A stretch of 5,350 nt of DNA from Flavobacteriales bacterium (lineage in GTDB: Bacteria; Bacteroidota; Bacteroidia; Flavobacteriales_D; Sanyastnellaceae). The DNA is taken from NCBI GenBank assembly GCA_027488055.1, contig JAIYCK010000183.1, positions 1-5,350 of the forward strand, given 5' to 3'. Under the pieces are notes generated by a model that did not search any database, had not been told where the DNA came from, and saw nothing but the letters and a program-made list of their open reading frames with translations. Numbering within the stretch: position 1 is the first letter of the stretch; the number at the start of each line of letters is the position of its first letter. The position numbers were made by a program, and so were the translations under genes. Positions 1-5,350 of the stretch are shown here, piece after piece.

Positions 1-1
1 A

Positions 2-736
2 AGTAGCTATTTATTTTTTTTTTTTTTTTCACTGATTAGCTGCGCCACATCATCCGATCGATCTACCGCATCAAATGAGACACGCAGCTCGAGAGACACC
101 TCCTATAAGTCAATTGTGATTGATGGGAAAATTTGGTTTTCGGAAAACTTACATACAGCTCAATTTCGCAATGGAGACAAAATACCCTGTGCCAATTCCT
201 CAGATGAGTGGATGCAGATGAATGAAAAGCAACAGCCAGCATATGCTTATTTTAACTTTGATTCTTCCAATTTTGCTAAAATCGGTATGATCTATAATTG
301 GTATGCGATTAATGATCCTCGCAACGTATGTCCAATTGGCTGGAGCATACCGAGCGAAGAAGATTGGAATAGGCTTGCCCTATATTGTGACTCTGCTTAC
401 GGAAAGCATCTCGATATTGATGATCTTGAAAATAGTTATAGCGGCACAAGGGAGTTACTCGGCAGTTCCAATTGGGATACTAAAGGTACAAATCAAACGA
501 GTTTTAGCGCTTTGCCTGGAGGTTTTATAGATGATCAAGGTGCATGTTCATTAAATGAATTTACAACTGGTTGGTGGAGCTACAATCAAGCCTACCCGAG
601 CCGGTTGCAGCAAGGTAACCCGCCTTGTGAAGATTGCGCCTATTGTTTCATGGTTAACGGCTTGGGCAAAGACTATCACAATGCAGCTAGCAAAGGCTTT
701 GGCCTTTATGTCCGTTGTATATCGGAGCAGCCTTGA
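2..736 (+). CDS. FISUMP-domain (Fib_succ_major) lipoprotein, 5' end cut off by window edge
   Basis: The frame is open from base 2 to the TGA at 734-736, giving 244 residues with no start codon visible. Counting from base 2, residues 1-14 (SSYLFFFFFSLISC) look like the end of a lipoprotein signal peptide. The lipobox is L11-I12-S13-C14, so C14 would be lipidated and the protein exported and membrane-anchored. After a Ser/Thr-rich linker, residues about 36-242 match the Fibrobacter succinogenes major paralogous (FISUMP) domain: GKIWFSENL (43-51 region), WYAIND, CPIGWSIPS from 110, SALPGG (169-174), WWS (191-193) and the closing GLYVRC (234-239). The family is common on Fibrobacteres/Bacteroidota cell surfaces, and its biochemical role is not established. 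The GTG at 116 falls inside the domain's first strand and after the signal peptide, so it is not the true start. The real start is probably only a few codons before the window. The gene converges on the peptidase gene to its right. The family call is confident; the function is unknown. Confidence 0.88.
   Translation, partial: SSYLFFFFFSLISCATSSDRSTASNETRSSRDTSYKSIVIDGKIWFSENLHTAQFRNGDKIPCANSSDEWMQMNEKQQPAYAYFNFDSSNFAKIGMIYNWYAINDPRNVCPIGWSIPSEEDWNRLALYCDSAYGKHLDIDDLENSYSGTRELLGSSNWDTKGTNQTSFSALPGGFIDDQGACSLNEFTTGWWSYNQAYPSRLQQGNPPCEDCAYCFMVNGLGKDYHNAASKGFGLYVRCISEQP
14..29. repeat. 16-base T homopolymer in signal-peptide codons
   Basis: There are sixteen consecutive T. Read in the frame of the FISUMP lipoprotein they encode five Phe codons plus the first base of a Ser codon, in the hydrophobic core of the signal peptide. 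Both other forward frames meet a stop close by (TAG at 4-6, TGA at 33-35), so a one-base change in length would break export and translation of the gene. Runs this long are prone to polymerase slippage and also to sequencing error. Confidence 0.9.
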
Positions 737-792
737 TTATTTGATTTAGCTGAACTCCATTTCCCTGATCACCGAACTTTGGAGTCAAGGCT
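729..792 (+). terminator. Inverted repeat after FISUMP gene, possible 3' hairpin
   Basis: AGCCTTGA (729-736, including the stop codon) is complementary to TCAAGGCT (785-792). A second pair, CTCCA (755-759) with TGGAG (780-784), can stack inside it. No T-run follows, so this is not a standard intrinsic terminator. An 8-bp match in a gap this size could arise by chance. It is listed because it is the only 3' structure I see for the + strand gene. Confidence 0.2.
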
Positions 793-895
793 AACAGTGT
801 GCCTGACAAATCACGCCACCAAACGACCGTAGCTGGAATGTAAATCGATTTGAAATTTGCAATAATCGCAACTTATGGTCACACTGAAAGACTTA

Positions 896-915
896 TCAGA
901 CTTGAACATGTCTGA
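896..915 (-). terminator. Small hairpin after C1A peptidase gene
   Basis: TCAGAC (896-901) and GTCTGA (910-915) form a 6-bp stem with an 8-base loop, starting 8 bases past the TAA stop of the minus-strand peptidase gene. On the minus strand the hairpin is followed by TAAGTCTTTC, which is only weakly U-rich. Position supports a terminator; stem length and tail are marginal. Confidence 0.33.
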
Positions 916-923
916 GCTACATT

Positions 924-2228
924 TTATAAATTAACGAAAAAAGGTATTAGATCACCAATTTGCACCGCAAAATCATCAATATATAGAATCGGTTCAGCAA
1001 TAAGATAGGTTGTCCTTGGTTGGTATTGTCCCCAAACGTATGAGCCTCTTGGTACATTTAAATATTGATAAGGCATACTTGCAAACCATTGATTAATTCC
1101 TATTGCGGCTGTTGACTTTGGGGTCCCACAAGCGGCAGATCCGTCAGGCATCATAAAGAGTGAGGAGAAGCTTCCAACAACGTTTCCTTTGCCATTTTGA
1201 CCATCGTTGTAATAAAACTTGATTACAATTTGAACGTTTCTACCAATGCCTTGAGGTAAGTTGACCGCACCAAAAAACCTCATCACATTGCCAAATTGGA
1301 AGTCACTTATATTATGTTGAACATTGTTTACAATAAAATTCGCTTCTAAATCTCCAGTCGGATTAACAACCGGATTGGGTACTAGTGAGTCATCAATTGA
1401 ATTGATGGCGTCCTTCATCACGTAGCCCTCCCGTACAACTTTTGGAAAAAAGTTATAAGTAACCCAAAAATAGCCATTAAGACCCCAGTTCTTGCCCCAT
1501 GAATTCAAAACTTTGAATGCCCCTTTGGAATCATCATATCCAACTACAACCATTGCATGTCCCCCAGGTTCAGTGCTACCTGCTTGACGCCAAACAAATT
1601 CTTGACCCGCAAGCTCTTTACCCTTATCAGAAAATTCCTTATCCACCATGGCCCCGATAACAACTGGGAAGCCCGCAGACAATTGAGCCTTTACTTCCTT
1701 CTGATCAAATACATTTACCCGTCTCCAAAAATCTATTCTATAATTCTTTGCCCTCTCCTTTTGACGAGCGTTTGGTTGTGTCAAATAATCAAATTCATTG
1801 TAAGGCATGTCAGACCACTTCACTGAACCCTGTTCAGATAACACATTTAGGGCTTCAGTGAAAAAACTGCCTCCATCAACCCCATTATTTATTTGATTGT
1901 AAATAAACGCTGGACTAAAAACAGCATTTGTGTTTAATTGACCATTGACATAAAAATTAGAATTTTCTTCCTTTTTCTCTTGGTAACTTTTATAGGCATA
2001 TGACACGGCCCATGCTACACAAGAATTCTGATTTCCTTGATTTCCAGCAGGTGGAAGTTGTGAAGAGAGATCGAATGACCCTGGAAGTTCTTGCCCAGAA
2101 TAAGGAGTGGAAGCCAAAGGTATGCCTTGTAGTTGATCGGCTGGCGTAAATTTCAAACCTAAACCAGTGTTTTGTCCCAAACAAACAAGCGAACTAAATA
2201 AGGAAATAAGCACAACTACTTTTTGCAT
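924..2228 (-). CDS. Secreted papain-family (C1A) cysteine peptidase with unassigned C-terminal domain
   Basis: This is a 434-residue protein. Residues 1-19 are a signal peptide (basic start, hydrophobic VVVLISLF core, likely cut near CLGQ|N), so it should be exported to periplasm or outside. The papain catalytic set is complete: oxyanion-hole Q64, nucleophile C70 in QNSCVAWA (six residues after the Gln, as in papain), H224 in GGHAMVVVGYDD, and N242 in LNSWGKNWG followed by GYFWVTY. It should cleave peptide bonds; the substrate is unknown. The stretch between signal peptide and catalytic domain is only about 40 residues, too short for a full I29 inhibitor propeptide. The mature protein has only two cysteines, C70 and C367, so the usual papain disulfides are absent. 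Residues about 290-434 are a beta-rich, aromatic-rich extension that I do not recognise. It lacks an obvious type IX secretion C-terminal signal. The ATG at 2226-2228 immediately precedes the signal peptide. There is no Shine-Dalgarno site. A candidate promoter lies about 50 bases upstream. Confidence 0.93.
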   Translation of the reverse strand: MQKVVVLISLFSSLVCLGQNTGLGLKFTPADQLQGIPLASTPYSGQELPGSFDLSSQLPPAGNQGNQNSCVAWAVSYAYKSYQEKKEENSNFYVNGQLNTNAVFSPAFIYNQINNGVDGGSFFTEALNVLSEQGSVKWSDMPYNEFDYLTQPNARQKERAKNYRIDFWRRVNVFDQKEVKAQLSAGFPVVIGAMVDKEFSDKGKELAGQEFVWRQAGSTEPGGHAMVVVGYDDSKGAFKVLNSWGKNWGLNGYFWVTYNFFPKVVREGYVMKDAINSIDDSLVPNPVVNPTGDLEANFIVNNVQHNISDFQFGNVMRFFGAVNLPQGIGRNVQIVIKFYYNDGQNGKGNVVGSFSSLFMMPDGSAACGTPKSTAAIGINQWFASMPYQYLNVPRGSYVWGQYQPRTTYLIAEPILYIDDFAVQIGDLIPFFVNL

Positions 2229-2276
2229 ACTTTCAATGTTATTTATTCATTTATAAAAAACTTAATTCAACACAAT

Positions 2277-2284
2277 CAAAAATA
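2277..2284 (-). promoter_or_regulatory. Candidate Bacteroidota -7 element for the C1A peptidase
   Basis: The minus strand reads TATTTTTG, an exact match to the Bacteroidota primary-sigma -7 consensus TAnnTTTG. It lies 48 bases before the ATG, predicting a leader of roughly 40 bases. I see no convincing TTG -33 element at the usual spacing, and AT-rich DNA produces such matches by chance, so the call is moderate. Confidence 0.45.
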
Positions 2285-2306
2285 AATTCAATGCATCATT
2301 CCTAGA

Positions 2307-2342
2307 AATATGTCATCCAACTAAGTATAAATTGGACATATT
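2307..2342. repeat. Inverted repeat upstream of the C1A peptidase promoter
   Basis: AATATGTC (2307-2314) and GACATATT (2335-2342) are perfect 8-base arms separated by 20 bases. Allowing a 3-base bulge, CAA (2318-2320) also pairs with TTG (2332-2334). The repeat ends about 22 bases before the candidate -7 element, where an operator or activator site could sit. It could equally be a 3' hairpin for the transcript arriving from the right, though it is about 120 bases past that gene's stop and lacks a T-run. Confidence 0.35.
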
Positions 2343-2426
2343 TTGAGATGATTCCTTTAACATGGAAAAAGAAAATAAGCGCCAACAATATTATACTCAC
2401 AGGTCAAAGTAAAATATAGTGTCCTA

Positions 2427-2448
2427 CTCGTGAGTTTCAAACAACGAG
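2427..2448 (-). terminator. Weak hairpin after the H...C secreted-protein gene
   Basis: CTCGT (2427-2431) pairs with ACGAG (2444-2448) with a 12-base loop, starting 14 bases past the TAA of the minus-strand gene ending at 2463. The minus strand then runs into AT-rich sequence (TATATTTTACTTTG) without a clean U-run. The position fits, but the stem is short. Confidence 0.2.
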
Positions 2449-2462
2449 CCATATTATTTCAA

Positions 2463-2996
2463 TTAATATCCGTTTAGCTCTTTAGCAGCCTCGAGAAATC
2501 TATTGGGGAAATTCTCTAGTCCTTGCCTAGAGGGGACCTTAATCTCAGGAAATAACTTCATCGTTTCTATTAAAAAGGTAAGACAATCCTGCTTACCCAG
2601 TTGGTATGGTTTATTATTCCACATTTCAATGATATTGAGCACCTTTAAGTATTCTCCCAAATCGCATTTAAGTATCATTAAATTATTCACGTCTGTTCTT
2701 ATATCAGAAAACAAGCAACCAGGTAACTCACCTACAAAAAAACTCGCACCAGCAGAAATGCTGCTTGGTTTGCACGATTCAGAGGATCCCTTTGCGTAGA
2801 GCCCCCAAACTTCCGTTTGTTTATCTGAAGTGCTGCATGTAAATGGCACCCCTTTGCCAATTGCTACGAACGCATGACCGCCTAGCGAGCCACTGCCTGC
2901 TTCCTTACTACAGAATGCAACAAAATACTCTCCATCCTGAGCTAGAAAAGAGGAACAACTTAGAACGAGTATAAGTGAACATAATAATTTTGACAT
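2463..2996 (-). CDS. Secreted protein with permuted papain-like (NlpC/P60- or LRAT-type) H...C signature
   Basis: This is a 177-residue protein. Residues 1-20 form a signal peptide with likely cleavage at FLAQ|DG, so it is exported. The mature part has GGHAFVAIGKG (H41) near the start and YQLGKQDCLTFLIE (C138) late. A His on an early strand followed much later by Cys at the head of a helix (NDC/NNC-like context) is the order found in circularly permuted papain-fold enzymes (YiiX/YaeF, LRAT-like, DUF4105-like), which act on amide or ester bonds in cell-wall peptides or lipids. Whether this protein is catalytic is inference. Five further cysteines (29, 54, 75, 94, 111) could form disulfides, consistent with export. 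A lipobox reading at C14 (VLSC) is poor. The ATG at 2994-2996 directly precedes the signal peptide and follows a run of ten A. It lies 49 bp after the DUF805 gene and may share its transcript. I do not recognise the exact family. Confidence 0.82.
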   Translation of the reverse strand: MSKLLCSLILVLSCSSFLAQDGEYFVAFCSKEAGSGSLGGHAFVAIGKGVPFTCSTSDKQTEVWGLYAKGSSESCKPSSISAGASFFVGELPGCLFSDIRTDVNNLMILKCDLGEYLKVLNIIEMWNNKPYQLGKQDCLTFLIETMKLFPEIKVPSRQGLENFPNRFLEAAKELNGY

Positions 2997-3008
2997 ATTT
3001 TTTTTTTA
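2997..3008 (-). promoter_or_regulatory. A-run leader immediately before the start codon
   Basis: On the minus strand ten A (2998-3007) and one T sit directly before the ATG at 2996. No Shine-Dalgarno sequence is present. A-rich, unstructured DNA before the start is typical of Bacteroidota translation initiation and supports this start choice. Confidence 0.45.
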
Positions 3009-3045
3009 ATTATATACTTATTCAAATAAATTAAAAACATCAAAA

Positions 3046-3444
3046 TCAATTTAAGAATACAATTTCATCTCCACCACCTCGCTGGTTCATGGACGAATTA
3101 TCTTCTTTGGGGTTTGGTCCCCATTTATTGCTACCAACCTGACTGTCCGTCGCCATCAATATTAATAGCCAAATACCACCAATTGCAGGGATAAAGGCAA
3201 TCAGAAACATCCAACCACTTTTACCTACATCGTGCAAACGACGAGCTGATACAGCCCACAATGGGACTAACGAAACAAGCGAATACAAAATATATACCAA
3301 AATACCTGTGCCTATTACTAGATCAAGCAATAAGGCAATCACCGCAAAAAGAAAATTCATTAAAAGAAACATCCAATATTCCTTACGTCTTGCTCTTCCC
3401 TTGAAGTTTGAATAGTTCTTAAATGCGTGTAAATACCATTTCAT
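3046..3444 (-). CDS. DUF805 family inner-membrane protein
   Basis: This is a 132-residue protein that matches the DUF805 family (YhaH/YhaI type) along its length. It starts with WYLHAFKNYSNFKGRARR then KEYW, the amphipathic entry typical of the family. About three to four hydrophobic segments follow: residues about 24-42, 43-63 and 79-98. The loop carries the hallmark SARRLHDVGKSGW (66-78), and NKWGPNP (107-112) follows the last membrane segment. The family is widespread in bacterial cytoplasmic membranes and has no agreed biochemical function. The last 20 residues are hydrophilic and Gly/Asn/Asp-rich. The gene lies 39 bp after the coiled-coil gene and 49 bp before the H...C secreted-protein gene, all on the same strand, consistent with one operon. 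The leader is almost pure A/T with no Shine-Dalgarno site. Confidence 0.92.
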   Translation of the reverse strand: MKWYLHAFKNYSNFKGRARRKEYWMFLLMNFLFAVIALLLDLVIGTGILVYILYSLVSLVPLWAVSARRLHDVGKSGWMFLIAFIPAIGGIWLLILMATDSQVGSNKWGPNPKEDNSSMNQRGGGDEIVFLN

Positions 3445-3483
3445 AATTTTATTATTATTTTATATTATTTTTATATTACCTTT

Positions 3484-4932
3484 TTAAATAAATATCAACT
3501 TTATTGCAGCCATTGTTTTGCATGCAGTCTGGATTACTTCTATTGCGTCCAAAATCGTTTTAACTTCACTGGAAAAATTACTCACTCCACTCAGAATATC
3601 CATTGCACTTAGCTTTCCAGAGGCAATGTTCTCTAGTAGCTTCTTTGAGTCTTCAAAAACACCATCAATTTTCTCAAATAAGTTATTTGCATCTGATAGT
3701 AAGCCATCAATTTCGTCATTCATTCTCTTACTCTCCCCAAGGACCGAATCAATTGCGTTTTTTGTTGACTCGCTAAATTCTCTCAACTGCGCAATCTGAC
3801 TTGTCAGACCTATTGAAATATTCTCGAGTTGAGAAATAGTATTATTGTGAGTTTGACCCTGCGAATTAAGACTATTCGTTTCATCAATTCGACTTGCCGA
3901 AATCGTCTCGAGTGATACGATTTCTTGAAGAACCTGAGCACTGCTTTGATTTATGGATTGAATGAATTGCTCCTCTCCTTGCAAATTCGAATGATCAGAC
4001 TCTGTAGCGCTTTGCACTTGATGAGACTCTTGATTCTTCGATTGAATATTCATAAAGGCATTATTAGCATCTACTTCATTTGCGAATACATCGTTTAATG
4101 ACTGTGCAGATTGTGCTTCAAGAATGACGGATTGTGCTTCCACCTCGGCTGTTTGCGCTGCAATTTCAATGGTATGTGCGTTTAACTGTTGCGTGTGCAA
4201 ATAGACACTTAAGGCTTGTTCATGATTCGAATGTATCTCATCACTGAGATCTGAAGTGTGCTGGTGAAGCTGTCCCGCATGCTCATGAAGCTTATCGGTT
4301 TGTGCACTCATTGATTCGGTATGCTCATAAATGGTCTGCACATGATCTAAGACGTTCATAGAGGCCTCGTCAATATCACCTATTTCTTCATTTAATAGAG
4401 CAGTATTCTCGTTCAATTCAACTAACTGTTCATGCAAATCTGTTACACTTTCGTGTATAGATGAAGTTTGCTCATTAATATCTTGGGTGTTATCGAACAA
4501 CGCTCCAGAAGAATCGAATAATTCATTTAATTGATCACCAACTTCCTGCGCTGCCTGATTAATCTCTTCTATCTCACTTTTAATCCGAAGTGTATCATCA
4601 TGAACAGCCTGCGAAGCCTGGCTTAGAGTCTCAGATTCTTGCTGCAATTCGCTTATCTTGTCTTTAGATTCCTGCACTTTTGACTGAATATTTTGTATCT
4701 CAGACACAAGCGATTGACCGCTATCAACCAACTGCTGACTTTGGTCTCTTATTGAATTAGTGTGACTATGCAACTCATTTACCTCTTGGTTTAATTTTCG
4801 ATTTTCGTCCAAAAGGGTATTACTTCTATCTGATAGGTCGTTGTTTTTTTCCATTAGGCCATTTGCCTCCTCACGTAAACGGGCAGAATCATCGTGAAAT
4901 TGGGAAGATTGTTGCGAAATTTCGTTAAGCAT
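3484..4932 (-). CDS. Full-length heptad-repeat coiled-coil protein, function unknown
   Basis: This is a 482-residue protein with no signal peptide or transmembrane helix, so probably cytoplasmic. From residue 2 it divides into 68 consecutive heptads plus five residues with no insertion or deletion. In heptads 1-40 (residues 2-281), d-positions are Leu/Ile/Val/Met/Phe in 37 of 40, while a-positions are Ser or Thr in 21 of 40, with Ala, Asn, Gly and small aliphatics in most of the rest. Residues about 282-362 keep the register but many d-layers turn polar or charged (N285, K299, D313, E320, R348, H362), a likely flexible or differently packed zone. Residues 366-477 return to good layers with Ile or Ser at a. 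There is no Pro or Trp and one Cys (C472); the C-terminus is hydrophobic (AAIKLIFI). Residues 119-298 have one Lys, no Arg and many His. A rod, a fold-back bundle or a scaffold are all possible. I know no matching named family. The ATG at 4930-4932 lies 17 bp after the preceding gene's stop, suggesting co-transcription. Confidence 0.9.
   Translation of the reverse strand: MLNEISQQSSQFHDDSARLREEANGLMEKNNDLSDRSNTLLDENRKLNQEVNELHSHTNSIRDQSQQLVDSGQSLVSEIQNIQSKVQESKDKISELQQESETLSQASQAVHDDTLRIKSEIEEINQAAQEVGDQLNELFDSSGALFDNTQDINEQTSSIHESVTDLHEQLVELNENTALLNEEIGDIDEASMNVLDHVQTIYEHTESMSAQTDKLHEHAGQLHQHTSDLSDEIHSNHEQALSVYLHTQQLNAHTIEIAAQTAEVEAQSVILEAQSAQSLNDVFANEVDANNAFMNIQSKNQESHQVQSATESDHSNLQGEEQFIQSINQSSAQVLQEIVSLETISASRIDETNSLNSQGQTHNNTISQLENISIGLTSQIAQLREFSESTKNAIDSVLGESKRMNDEIDGLLSDANNLFEKIDGVFEDSKKLLENIASGKLSAMDILSGVSNFSSEVKTILDAIEVIQTACKTMAAIKLIFI
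4109..4140. repeat. 11-bp direct repeat offset by exactly one heptad (21 bp)
   Basis: GATTGTGCTTC occurs at 4109-4119 and again at 4130-4140, 21 bp apart, encoding EAQS at residues 265-268 and 272-275 of the coiled-coil protein. An exact nucleotide match at one-heptad spacing suggests recent duplication or conversion of a heptad unit; most other heptads have diverged. Confidence 0.6.
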
Positions 4933-4949
4933 AGGTATACATATTTAAT

Positions 4950-5350
4950 TTATGAGTGATAATTGAACTTAATTGCAGCGTTGAAATAGAGTACTTTTTC
5001 ACAAAACTCCCTTCCAAAATCTTTGATCGCGTTGGCATGCGTTACTCTAAATTTTTTAGCCTCCTCAAGGGAACTAAATTTATTTCTTGCCACAACCTCC
5101 AAAAACGAATTCTCTTGTTGATCATCAATATAAATAACGGGGTCATCACTGTATACATATTGATGCTCATTGTAATACATGATCTCGCCAACCTCAGCAA
5201 TTGATTCAAGTAATGCTTTAATCTCTGTTCGTGTTCTAATTTTTTTAGCATCATAAATAGCTGTGCTCCGTTCCATAAAAGTATCATCGAGTTCATGACT
5301 ACTAACTAAATCAGTCAATACGAGATAGCGTAAATGGCCGTTTTTATAAA
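4950..5350 (-). CDS. Unrecognised small soluble protein, 5' end probably beyond the window
   Basis: The minus-strand frame ends at TAA (4950-4952) and is open to the right edge, giving at least 132 residues. A TTG at 5316-5318 could start a 122-residue form and an ATG at 5274-5276 a shorter one. However, the codons before the TTG read as plausible protein (NGHLRYLVLTDLV), TTG starts are rare in this group, and I see no initiation signal there, so the gene is most likely cut by the window. The visible part is charged and hydrophilic, without signal peptide, membrane helix or known motif. It has likely helices (KIRTRTEIKALLESIAE; SSLEEAKKFRVTHANAIKDF), an acidic tyrosine-rich middle (YYNEHQYVYSDDPVIYIDD), and one Cys near the end. 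It sits 17 bp upstream of the coiled-coil gene and is probably translated from the same mRNA, which makes it a candidate partner. Confidence 0.75.
   Translation of the reverse strand, partial: YKNGHLRYLVLTDLVSSHELDDTFMERSTAIYDAKKIRTRTEIKALLESIAEVGEIMYYNEHQYVYSDDPVIYIDDQQENSFLEVVARNKFSSLEEAKKFRVTHANAIKDFGREFCEKVLYFNAAIKFNYHS

Noticed and set aside
303..749. Two short + strand open frames (303-530 and 555-749) overlapping the FISUMP gene
   Set aside because: They lie in another frame of a gene with clear domain motifs and have no recognisable protein character or start signal.
795..886. 7-bp inverted repeat CAGTGTG/CACACTG in the convergent gap
   Set aside because: The arms are 78 bases apart; a 7-bp match at this distance is expected by chance.
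1557..1826. + strand open frame of 89 codons inside the peptidase gene
   Set aside because: It is antisense to the intact C1A catalytic domain, with unlike-protein composition and no start signal.
2503..2799. + strand open frame of 98 codons opposite the H...C secreted-protein gene
   Set aside because: It is a shadow of a minus-strand gene that has a signal peptide and an ordered motif pair.
2955..2996. Lipoprotein reading of the H...C protein signal peptide (C14)
   Set aside because: The residues before C14 (V-L-S) are a poor lipobox, and a standard cleavage at FLAQ fits better.
2998..3007. T10 run as a + strand terminator tail
   Set aside because: No hairpin precedes it and no + strand gene ends there. 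It is better explained as the A-rich leader of the minus-strand gene.
3023..3049. Promoter for the H...C secreted-protein gene (TTTATTTG with upstream TTG)
   Set aside because: The -7 element has a mismatch in its TA, spacing is short, and it lies in AT-rich DNA within a probable operon.
3518..3799. + strand open frame of 93 codons opposite the coiled-coil gene
   Set aside because: It is Ser/Leu/Ile-rich because it mirrors the heptad codons on the other strand; no independent support.

Overview
The window looks like a piece of a Bacteroidota chromosome. The reasons are the low GC content, start codons preceded by A-rich leaders instead of Shine-Dalgarno sites, one good match to the Bacteroidota -7 promoter element (TAnnTTTG), signal peptides ending in -GQ/-AQ, and a FISUMP-domain lipoprotein, a family common in Fibrobacteres/Bacteroidota. 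I cannot place it more closely.

Layout. At the left edge, on the + strand, is the 3' part of a FISUMP (Fib_succ_major) lipoprotein gene. Its frame is open to base 2 and contains a signal peptide with a lipobox, so the GTG at 116 is not the real start. A run of 16 T lies inside the signal-peptide codons. A 187-bp convergent gap follows. The rest of the window is a block of five minus-strand genes, read right to left: (1) an unrecognised soluble protein whose frame runs off the right edge; (2) after 17 bp, a 482-residue coiled-coil protein; (3) after 39 bp, a DUF805 membrane protein; (4) after 49 bp, a secreted protein with an H...C pattern like circularly permuted papain-like (NlpC/P60- or LRAT-type) enzymes; (5) after 234 bp, a secreted papain-family (C1A) cysteine peptidase with an intact catalytic set and an unassigned C-terminal domain.

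Genes 1-4 are close enough to be co-transcribed. Gene 5 has its own candidate promoter, with an inverted repeat just upstream, and probably forms a separate unit. There is no direct evidence that these genes act together. The pairing of an all-helical cytoplasmic protein with a small membrane protein and two exported cysteine-dependent proteins is only a lead.

The most striking object is the coiled-coil protein. From residue 2 to its last residue it can be written as 68 consecutive heptads plus five residues without an insertion or deletion. It has no proline or tryptophan. Its a-positions are mostly Ser/Thr, its d-positions are hydrophobic, and a long middle segment has almost no Lys/Arg but many His.

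No tRNA, rRNA, CRISPR, transposase or integrase was seen. No stretch over 300 bases lacks a gene.
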